Translations under genes and position numbers: made by a program
Notes under the pieces: model-generated
The model's input: only the letters and a program-made list of their open reading frames with translations
The model's database searches: none
Told to the model about the DNA's origin: nothing
Shown here: positions 33,601 through 45,700 of the stretch, piece after piece
How the letters are laid out: the number at the start of each line of letters is the position of its first letter
How positions within the stretch are numbered: the stretch's first letter is position 1
Source: Axinella damicornis
Lineage: Eukaryota; Porifera; Demospongiae; Axinellida; Axinellidae
Direction: 5' to 3'
Assembly: GCA_963931865.1 (NCBI GenBank)
Contig: OZ007517.1
Span: 2,154,479 to 2,218,478, forward strand
Length of the DNA stretch: 64,000 bases

Positions 33601-36600
33601 TGATTTGACTTTCCAATTTCAGTGAACATTTCCTACTTTGCAATTCCCTTAACGTCAAACTTCCCAAGGAAGAGAAATCGTTGGGATGTGAGGTGTGGAA
33701 ATGGGGAGACACATTGTTGAACTGAATACCTTCCCACTGCAACACGGTGTACGTACCACCCCCCCCCCCCCCCCCCCCCCCCCCCGCCCCCCAAAAAAGA
33801 ATAACAATTAACAATAAAGTTATCAATTTTGCTTCGAACTTTGAAAAACATGGAACATGCTGAATAGATTTCAAGCACATGTTATACAATGGAAATAAGG
33901 AGGGAGAGGAAATATCTTAACACCTCTTAACAGTGACACTTCTGATGATTTGACTTTCCAATTTCAGTGAAGATTTCCTACTTTCCAAATCCCTTAACGT
34001 CAAACTTCCCAAGGAAGAGAAATCATTGTTGGGATGTGAGGTGTGAAAATGGGGAGACACATTGTTGAACTGACTACCATCCCACTGCAACACGGTGTAC
34101 GTACCACCTCCCAAGAAAGAATAACAGTTAACAATCGATCAAAATTTGAAAACATGGAGCACACTGAATTGATTTCAAGCAAACATTTCCTACTTTCCAA
34201 TTCCCTTAACGCCAAACTTCCTCTGGAAACAACGACATAAAAAACAGACAAAACAAAAGTATATAATACCCAATTCTATGCTATTTTAAATATGTAGCTC
34301 ACGTAACCATTTGCTGCTCATGCAACTCTCCGCAGCGAGGATTTCCTGGCGGTACTACACTAAACTATAACTTCCTCAACTCAGTACTGCACGAGTGGGA
34401 GGGCAGCTGCAGTACAACATGCAGGCATACTTGGTTCAAGACTGGTAGTATTGGCCCGACAGTAGGGAAGGCCAATTCCAAAGCTGAGAACTGAATATTC
34501 TCCTGTACTGCCCGACCCAAGGAGTGCATTTATTATGCAACATCCAGAGTCATCTTTGGTAACAGTGACACTACCTAATTTCACAACACCCATTCTGGTC
34601 ACATGAAACTGAATGGTTATGGCACACAGCTGAACCCATACGGCTAAACATCAGCAATATCCAATCAGATTGCAGCATTCAGGGATTACGTATCTGCAAA
34701 GTGTTCAGTTAGTAGTATGCGGGTTTTCAAAACAGTTGTCATGCAGTTTCAAACTTGGCATTATAACTCTTGAATCTGATTCCGGTTTCCCAACCAAAAT
34801 GTACTTCGAACCTTTGAATCGTTGGCATGAATTTGAACTGCACAGAGTTCCACAGAAGTCCAGAATGCCTAAACCATACTCTGAGATGGAGAACTGCATG
34901 CTTGGTTGCACATCCTCCACAAGCTAACTCCAGCAGAAATAGCACACAGATGTGCATATCTGAGAGAACGGTAAGTTTCCGGTTTGGAGATACTTTTCGA
35001 AGAGGTTGTGTGAAACCAGTGAAGTACCTTCATGGCCTGCCCATGCTGCTGGGCAAACTCGAGCAGCTTACATTATTGTGAATACTTCTAGAACACCCAG
35101 GAATATACCTACATGAACTGCAAGAGAAGTCGCTACAAATGTTTGTTGTCACAGTGAACATGTCAACAATCTTTAACACTCAAGTCCATGAGATGTATAG
35201 TATACGTCATGTTGCTATACGGAGACCAGATGACTTGCGAGTCAAGTTCACGGCTGAAACCTCCATGTATGACTCAGCAATGTTTGTGTGGACAGATGAA
35301 GGTGGATGTGATTGGCAAAACAGTGCACAGAAGTTTGGACACAGCCTGAGAGGCATACCTCCAGTTGATCACAAGAAACGATCGGTCGTCCAGAGGAAAT
35401 AGGAGTAACGATCACCTACCATGATAATGCAACACGGTCCCACACTGGCACTGCTGTCGAGTTGTTTTGGCCCAATAACAGCCAGTGAGTTCATGGTGCC
35501 TGCTTGACAACACTAAACAGCAGCTGCTTATTGTCTTGCAGCAGTGCACGGCAGTACAGACTCACTGTCATACACAACACCGTTCGCCAGGTTTCGGATC
35601 GACTTCTGAATCAGAACTAGATGTGGGCATTAATGGCGCATGCACAGGTTCAGAACTGACAACTATTTCCTATAATATTTCACATTACACATTAGCATAG
35701 TATAATTGTTGAGAAAACAGCATGTGAATTATAAAATGATAAGTTCAAATCTGCTTGGAATAAATTTTATAATTGTACAATTTGACAAGCTAAAATCTAT
35801 TACAGTATACTGAATCAGACCGGTCTATTTTCCATCACCATACATCCTGAATTGCTATGCACTGCACATCCTCTACATACATTCAAAGTATCCACAGTCG
35901 ATGCCACGCTCAACAAAACAACACAGTTCACATTGCTGGGTGGGGTCAGTGATGGTGACATTGATCCAAGATTCAGGCTTATAAAGGCCTTCCGCTCCAG
36001 GGATGACGGATTTCGAATTCATGTGATCGATTATTGGCCTCAGCCCCAGGGAAAGGGCAGTAAAGGAAAGTTCCGAACGATCGTTGCAATCCAGAGTACT
36101 GTTGTACCTAGCAACATGCTACAAGTAGACAAGGAGACATCCGATGAAAGGGTAACTAACAGAACAAACCATGTAATACGATCAATGTTGGAGGTATTAT
36201 ACAGTTGTACATGCATGCATAACCAACAGAGCATCGACCATGCAAACTTGCGTACATAGAGGCAGGTATCCAAGACCACCTGCTTCACTATGACAGAGAG
36301 GAGTGTCACCTCGGAGGAGTTCCCTGCCAGCCCACTACTGATGTAGCTCTCCATCATAGACAGGCTGAACAGGCCTTGGAGTACGGCATCAGCTCCGGTA
36401 TCATTGGTGGCTCCCACGTTGACTAGCTGTGTGTACTGTAGAAAGAATGTACACTTAACTTATACGTACATCACACTACACAAGTTACCAACATTAGCAG
36501 AGACGATAGTCGGGGGTACGATGTTGAATTTAACAAACATCATGCATGACTTCACAAAATGGTGGCTAGGAGTCAGATTTTGGGGATTCCAGAAGCTCAA

Positions 36601-36700
36601 ATTCAGATTAAAGTTTACTGTGTCATGCCGAAGACCTCTCTAGAGACGCCATGCTTTGGCATTGTAAACACATCGGTGATATACTTTGGTGTGTGTGTGT

Positions 36701-36747
<47 letters not shown>

Positions 36748-39700
36748 TCTCACTACTTTCTTAAAGTCCAAACATGATCAGCTATATGTACATATAACAT
36801 AACACTTACTGTAAACTTATCGAGGACTTCCAACCCTGCTTTCAGTGTCTTGAGAGGGTTTTCAGACCAGTTGAAATGTCTGAGCTCTTTAGTCTGCCGT
36901 TTGTGACACTCGATTGGAAAACTGGAGGCAATTAGCACGAAACTGACCAGCAGTAGTGCAGAGATTGGAGCATTTTGGAGAAAGAAGTTCATTCGCGAGT
37001 TGCCCATGTCTTCAATATAATGAAATGGCTAGTGATTGGTATCGTGATAGGAGGTATCTTTGGTAAACTCTTTTGATCTTTTGAATCGATGTGATGGAGA
37101 ACTGATGCCACGTGCAGCCTTTTATACATTAACCGCTGCACGACTAGCAAATCTCCTACAAGAAAATAATTTACTCCCAAGGAAGAGAAATCATCATTAG
37201 GATGTGAGGTGTGGAAATGGGGAGACACGTTGTTGAACTGAATGCCGTCCCACTGCAACACGGCGTACGTACCACCCCCCAAAAAAGAATAACAATTAAC
37301 AACAAAGTTATCAACTTTGCTTCGAACTTTAAAAACATGGAGCACACTGAATACATTTTAAGCGCATCCTACACAATGGAAATGATGAAAGGCTGGGAAC
37401 ATCCATATATCTTAACAGTGACTCTTCCAATTCCCTTAACGCCAAACTTCCTCTGGAAACAATGAGGTAAAAACAGAATATGCTATTTTTAAATATGAAA
37501 ACCTCACGTAACCATTCACTGCTCATGCAACTCTCCACAGCAAGGACTTCCTGGTGGTACAACACTAAAATATAGCTTCCTCAAATCAGTACTGCATACA
37601 GTTATGCAGCAATTGCATCCGTAGGAGAGTAATTCTTACGATTTCAGAGTTGGGGGAAGTAGCACCTCTCCAAAGCACATGACCACTAGATATGCATACC
37701 ATAATAGCATATGCATGCATGGTTTACCCAGTACATACTGTGAATGCAGTCTCCACTACCGGATACTACACGCAGTCCTTAGGTTGGGCAGCACAGGAGA
37801 ATATTCGTTTCTCAGCTTCTGTATTGGCCTTCCCTACTCTTGGGCCAATACTGCCAGCCAATTGAGTGTGCCTGTACTGCCCTCCCACTCGTGCAATTTA
37901 TTGCAATGCGACTTATGTGCACGAGTGTACAGTTTTGGCATGCTCATCACATACCCACGTAAATGGGATTTTTTATGCAACGTTCAGTGCCGTCTTTGGC
38001 AACAGCGACACCACCCAATCAGTAACGCTCATTCCGTCATGTTAAAAGGTGAATGGTTACGGCACACAGCTGAACATATATGGCAAAGTATTCGGTTCAG
38101 CGACATGAACTGTATCCAATCAGATTGCAGCATTCAGTTCAGGGTTCAGTTGCTGGTTTTCGAATGGTTGCTATTTTCCAACTTTAAACAAACCTGCACA
38201 TGCGCCATTACCTCTCAAATCTGGTTCGCAATTCATGCAGGTATATTCCTGGGTGTTCTAGAAATAATGTAAGCTGCTCATGTTTGCCAAGCAACATGGG
38301 TGGTGACTTCTGCAGAAGTTTGTGCTCTTCGATTTTTGTGCCAACAATTCAAAGGTTCAATTGGTTCAAAGTACAGTTATGTCGGAAAAACTGGAGAAGA
38401 GAAGTTGCTACAAAATTAATGTTTGGCATTACAGTGAGCACATCGACACTCTGTAGAGCACTCAAGTTCACGGGAAGTAGCAGGAAGGTTATATGCCGTG
38501 TTGCTATACAGAGATCAGATGATTTGCGAGCCAAGGATGTGAGGTGTGGAAATAGGGAGACACATTGCTGAACTGAATACCATCCCACTGCAACACGGTG
38601 TATGTACCACCAAGAAAAGGAAAAACAATTACCAATAAAGTTATCAATTTTGCTCCAAGCTTTGAAGAGCACATTGAATTTCAAGTGCATGTTATACAAT
38701 GGAAATAAGGAGGGAGAGGAAATATCTTAACGGTGACACTTCGAATGATTCGACTTTCCAATTTCAGTGAACATTTCCTACTTCCAATTCCGCTTAACAC
38801 CAACTTCCTCTGGAAACAACAAGGTTAAAAAACAGACAAAACAAACAATTTATTACCCAACTCCATGCTATTTTTAAATACGTAGCTCACATAACCATTT
38901 GCTGCTCATGCAACTCTCCACAGTAAGGATTCCCAGGTGGTGGCTACAACACTAAACTATAGCTTCCCAACAAAAATGTACTTTGAACCATTGAATCGTT
39001 GGCAGCACAAAGTTCCGCAGAAGTCTCCTATAGAATGTCTAAGCTGTACTCAATTGACCTGAGATGGTGATTGCTTGGTTTCACATCGTCCAGAAGCTAA
39101 CTCCAGCAGAAATATCACACATGGATGTGCATATCTGAGAGAACGGTTTGGACATTATTTGAAGAGGTGACGTGAAACCAGTGAAGTACCTTTATGGCCT
39201 GCCCATGCTGCTGGGCAAACTCGAGCAGCTTACATTATTGCGACTACTTCTAGAACACCCAGGAATATACCTGAATGAAATGCAAGAGAAGTTGCTACAA
39301 ATGTTTGGCGTCACAGTGAACATGTCGACAATCTGTAACACCCAAATTCATGTGATCATGGATAATAGTTTCGCTGGTTTTTTGTTGTCCCTCTGGTGCC
39401 GGGACTGTTCTGGGGCTTACCTCTTGTACCGTCAGATTGGCCTTCAACCGGTGTATGCCCAAAGCGGTAAGTTGTGCTCCTGAGTCATAGATAAAAGCGT
39501 GCTTGGGCTGCCCCCAAAAACGGACATATCATGATACCCGTGTACTGTTGTACTTACCAGTTGTTACTCAGGACTGTCAGGAGTGAAAGTTGCCGCTTTG
39601 GGCATACACAAGTTCAAGACCGATCGAACGATACGAAAGGTAAGCCTCAGAACGGTTTCCGTGTGGCACCAGAAGTGCAAACTTGCCGCATTCAATCCCG

Positions 39701-42700
39701 TAAACGCACGTTTCCAATCCAGTTCCGTGCTCTATTATTCATGATGTGATGTACGTAGAAGGAAGATTATACACCATATGTTGCTATACAGAGATCAGAT
39801 AAAGTTAACGGCTGAAACCTCCATGTATTACTCAGCAATGTTTGTGTGGACAGATGAAAGTGGATGTGATAGTCGAAACTGCACGGAAGTATGGATACAG
39901 CCTGAGAGGCATACCTCTAGTTGATCACGAGAAACGATCGGTCGTCCAGAGGAAATAGGAGTAACGATCACCTACCATGATAATGGCGGGATCACAATGC
40001 AAAACGGTCCCACATGGCACTGCTGTCAAATTGTTTGGCCCAATAGCAGCCAGTGAGTTCATGGTGCCTGCTTGACAACACTAAACAGCAGCTGCTTATT
40101 GTCTTGCAGTAGTGCACGGCAGTACAGACTCACTGTCTTACACAACACTGTTCGTAAGGTTTCGGATCGACTTCAGAATCAGAACCAAATGTGGGCGTTC
40201 ATGGCTCATGCACAGGTTCAGAACAGACAACCATTTCCATTTGAAAATCGGTGTATAACATTATACTTTAGTATGATTGCTGAAAACATCACACGAATTA
40301 TAATTCTTACATGTTAATTTCTGCTTGGAATAAATAAAATCTAACCTTCATAATAATGAAATGATTGCACAATTTTACATAACGAATCAGACTGGTCTAT
40401 TTTCAATTTTCATAGATCCAATATCATACATCCAATATCATGCATCGATCCTGAATTGCTGGTATACTAGTCATGTGCACTGCACATCCTCTACACACAT
40501 CCAAAGTCCTTGCACTTGATACCTTCAGCAAAACCACACAGTTCACATTGCTGGGTGGGGTCAGTGATGGTGGCATTGATCCAAGCAGGCATATACAGGC
40601 CTTCCGCTCCAGGGATGGTGGAATTCATGTGATCGACTATTGGCTTCAGGCCCAGGGAAAGGGCAGTAAAGGAAAGTTTTGAATGATCGCTGCAGTCCAG
40701 AGTACTGTTGTACTCTGCAACATGCTACAAGTAGACAAGGAGACATCCAATGAAAGTGTAAACTCCAACAGAAGGATGAACTAACACCAAACTATGTAAT
40801 GTGATCAATGTTGGAGGTATTATACTGTTGCACATGTATGCATAACCAACAGAGCATAGACCATGCAAACTTGCGTACATAGAGACAGGTATCCGAGACC
40901 ACCTGCTTCACTATGAGAGAGAGGAGTGTCACCTCGGAGGAGTTCCCTGCCTGCCCACTACTGATGTAGCTCTCCATCATAGACAGGCTAAACAGGTCTT
41001 GGAGTACGGCATCAGCTCCGGTATCATTGGTGGCTCCCACTTTGTGTAGCTGTGTGTACTGTAGAAAGAATGTGTGCTTACATCACACTATATACGTTGG
41101 CAACATTAGCAAAGACAATAGTTGGGGGCAATGGGGGGGGGGGGGGGGGGACTACATTTAAAGTGTGGTGTCTCTAGGGAGGTCTGATAGCATGCGACAG
41201 AAAATCTTCAGTCTGAATTTGAGCTCCCAATAGTTTGACTACTAGCCACCATTTTGTGAAGTCACAACATTTGTTAAATTACACACTGTAAATGGTACCT
41301 ACGATTCAACCATTGCACTCCTAATACACGCTCCTGTCATATACAGTTTGTACTGTGAGAATCTCACATCTTTCTTAAAGTCGTAACATAATCAGTTACA
41401 TGCATGTTGCAAATGTATGCATGTATGTCATAACACTTACGGTAAACTTCTCGAGGACTTCCAACCCTGCTTTCAGTGTCTTGAGGTTTTCAGACCAGTT
41501 GAAATGTTCGAGGTCTTTAGTCTGCCGTCTGTCGATTGGAAAACTGGAGGCAATTAGCACGAAACTGACCAGCAGAAGTGCAGAGATTGGAGCATTTTGG
41601 AGAAAGAAGTTCATTCGTGAGTTGCCCATGTCTTCAATATAATGAAATGGCTAGTGATTGGTATCGTGATAGGAGGTATCTTTGGTAAACTCTATTGTTC
41701 TTTTGAATCGATGTGATGGAGAACTGATGCCACGTGCAGCCTTTTATACATTAACCGCTGCACGACTAGCAAAATCTCCTACAAGAAAATAATTTACTCC
41801 CAAGGAAGAGAAATCATCATTAGGATGTGAGGTGTGGAAATGGGGAGACACGTTGTTGAACTGAATGCCGTCCCACTGCAACACGGCGTACGTACCACCC
41901 CCCAAAAAAGAATAACAATTAACAACAAAGTTATCAACTTTGCTTCGAACTTTAAAAACATGGAGCACACTGAATACATTTTAAGCGCATCCTACACAAT
42001 GGAAATGATGAAAGGCTGGGAACATCCATATATCTTAACAGTGACTCTTCCAATTCCCTTAACGCCAAACTTCCTCTGGAAACAACGAGGTAAAAACAGA
42101 ATATGCTATTTTTAAATATGAAAATCTCACGTAACCATTCACTGCTCATGCAACTCTCCACAGCAAGGACTTCCTGGTGGTACAACATTAAATCAGTACT
42201 GCATACAGTTATGCAGCAATTGCATCCGTAGGAGAGTAATTCTTACGATTTCAGAGTTGGGGGAAATAGCACCTCTTCAAGCACATGACCACTAGATATG
42301 CATACCATAATAGCATAATATGCATGCACGGTTTACCCAGTACATACTGTGAATGCAGTAGGGGTGGGCGATATCAGAATAATGTGGTCACGATATATCA
42401 TGTGTTAGTTATCACGATACTCGATATTATCACGATAATGCGTTTTGGCTAGTTTATTTGACTTCTCATGCCACACTAGAATATTTCTACAAAGCCAAGC
42501 ATTTATTATGTTGTCATAAATTGCATGTATACACTATTTAGCTACTGCATGCCTTATTTCTGCAAAAACACCACCACTAATAATGTGAACACGATATGAC
42601 GATAATTTTAAAACCACCACGATACGATTATCATGGGCTCTTATATATGATAATAACGATATATTGCCCACCCCTAGAATGCAGTCTCCACTACCGGATA

Positions 42701-45700
42701 CTACACGCAGTATAGGTCAGGCAGCACAGGAGAATATTCGTTTCTCAGCTTCAGTATTGGCCTTCCCTACTCTTGGGCCAATACTGCCAGCCAATTGAGT
42801 GTGCCTGTATTGCCCTCCCACTCGTGCAATTTATTGCAATGTGACTTATGTGCACGAGTGTACAGTTTTGGCATGCTCACCACGTACCCACGTAAATCTG
42901 TAAATTGGATTTTTTTTATGCAACGTTCAGTGCCGTCTTTGGCAGCAGTGGACACCACCCAATCAGTAACGCTCATTCCGTCACATTAAAAGGTGAATGG
43001 TTACGGCACACAGCTGAACATATATGGCAAAGTATTCGGTTCAGCGACATGAACTGTATCTAATCAGATTGCAGCATTCAGTACAGGGTTTTCAGTTGCT
43101 GGTTTTCGAATGGTTGCCATTTTCCAACTTGCCATTTTGAACCTGCACATGCACCATTAACTCTTGAATCTGGTTCCAGTTTTCCGACATAACTGTACTT
43201 TGAACCTTTGAATTGTTGGCACAAAATTCGAATAGCACAAAGTTCTGCAGAAGTCACCACCCATGCTGCTGGGCAAACATGAGCAGCTTACATTATTTCT
43301 AGAACACCCAGGAATATACCTGCATGAATTGCGAGAAGAGAAGTTGCTACAAAATTAATGTTTGGCATTATTACAGTGAGCACGTCGACACTCCGTAGGG
43401 CAGTCAAGTTCACGGGAAGTAGCAGGAAGGTTATACGGAATCTTAGCGGTAACACTGCCAATCTTTTGACTTTCCAATTTCAGTGAACATTTCCTACTTC
43501 CAATTCCGCTTAACACCAACTTCCTCTGGAAACAACAAGGTTAAAAAACAGACAAAACAAAGTTTATTAAACAATTTATTACCCAACTCCATGCTATTTT
43601 TAAATACGTAGCTCACGTAACCATTTGCTGCTCATGCAAATCTACACAGTAAGGATTTCCTGGCGGTACAATACTAAACTATAGCCTCCCAACCAAAATG
43701 TACTTTGAACCATTGAATCGTTGGCAGCACAAAGTTCCGCAGAAGTTTCCTATAGAAAGTCTAAGCTGTACTCAATAAGCCAGTTGCACACAAGAGCGAA
43801 GGAATTTGATTGACGTGACGTCACATCCGGTTGCTCTTTTATAGCCATGTTAAGTATTGCAGTGGATGGCAAATTGGCAGGGGGCAATTTGAAACTTGCG
43901 TGTGACTAAAACCATACCGATTACGTACACAGTTCATGTGACTGTGGTGTTTGACAAGAGACCTGGCGGTAAAGACGGTGTGCAAAGAGTGAGAATCGGT
44001 TGAAGCACGAACGAGAACAATGCCGTATGCTGGACATACCTGTAACATGTTGTGGCAACAACCCAAGCCAGGATCCGAGCGCCTTCTTCCACCGATTTCC
44101 AAGTGATCCAGGTAGGAGACCGAGATGGTTCAGCGTGTTTTGGATGGATGCGAGGCAGCTGAGGTCGCAGTCGCGAGCTTGTTCCAGGCACTTTCCCGAT
44201 AGCGATGCCAAAAGAGAACCAACAGCTCGTTCAGGTCTGCTCCCGGTATGTCCGCGGCAGTAAGCGTCACAGAAACCATAGCTATTACTTTCGAAGCATA
44301 ATGATCTAGCTATGCAGGAACAGAGCCTGAACACTGGAGGCAGGGGAGCCGTAGACGTAGCAAGACCGCTTTGTTCTCGTTCGTACTTCAACCGATTCTC
44401 ACACTTCGCTCACCGTCTTGAACGTCCAAGTCTCTTGTTTATCGCCGTGGTCACTTAAATTGTGTGATCGGTATAGTTTTAATCACGCGCACATTTCAAA
44501 CGCCCACCTACCGATTTTACCATTCACTGCAATACTTAACGTAGCTGCAATAGAGCAACCGGATGTGACGTCATACATTCCGTGAATATTTTCGCTTGCG
44601 TGCAACTGGCTTATTGACCTGAGATGGTGATTGCTTGGTTTTACATCGTCCAGAAGCTAACTCCAGCAGAAATATCAATATCACACATGATGTGCATATC
44701 TGAGAGAACGGTTTGGACATTGTTTGAGAGGTGATGTGAAACCAGTGAAATACCACCATGGCCTGCCCATGCTGATGAGCGAACTCGAGCAGCTTACACT
44801 ATTGCGACCACTTCTAGAACACCCAGGAATATACCTGCATGAACTGCAAGAGAAGTCGCTACAGTCACAGTGAGCATGCCAACAAATTGTAGCTAACACT
44901 CAAGTCCACGGAAGTAGCAGGAAGGTTATACGTCATGTTGCTATACAGAGATCAGATGACTTGCGAGTCAAGTTCACTGCTGAAATCTCCATGGACAGAT
45001 GAAAGTGGATGTGATAGTCGAAACAGTGCACGGAAGTATGGACACAGCCTGAGAGGCATACCTCCAGTTGGTCACGAGAAACAATCGGTCGTCCAGAGGA
45101 AATAGGAGTAACGATCACCGGTACCTACCACGATAATGGCGGGATCACAATGCAACACGGTCCCACATGGCACTGCTGTCAAGTTGTTTGGCCCAATAGC
45201 AGCCAGTGATTACATGGTGCCTGCTTGACAACACAAAACAGCAGCCGCTTATAGTCTTGCAGTAGTACACGGCAGTACAGACTCACTGTCATACACAACA
45301 CCATTCGCCAGGTTTCGGATCAACTTCAGAACCAGAACCAGCTGATGTGGTTAATGGCTCATGCACAGGTTCAGAACTGACAACTAATTCCATTTTGAAA
45401 ATCGGTATATAATATTTCACATCACACATTAGTATGATTGTTGAGAAAACATCACGTAAATTAATAAATTATTATAAAACTATAAATTCTTACATATTAA
45501 TTTCTGCTTGGAATAAATAAATATAACTTTCATAATTATATACGATTGCACAATTAGACAGCTAAAATTAGCAGCTAAAAACTATTACAGTATAACGCAT
45601 CAGACTGGTCTATTTTCCATTATCATACATCGATCCTGAATTGCTGGTATACTAGTCATGTGCACTGCACATCCTCTACATACATTCAAAGTATTTGCAC

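Noticed and set aside
33200..34251. Repeated minus-strand ORFs with [15 protein letters not shown]
   Set aside because: They translate the duplicated upstream block of the nested genes; frames differ between copies, indels are not multiples of three and no splice structure fits.
35852..36259. Plus-strand ORF with [11 protein letters not shown] over nested gene 2 (similar at 32156, 40473, 45658)
   Set aside because: Antisense to exon 3 of the nested genes; present in each copy only because the exon is conserved.
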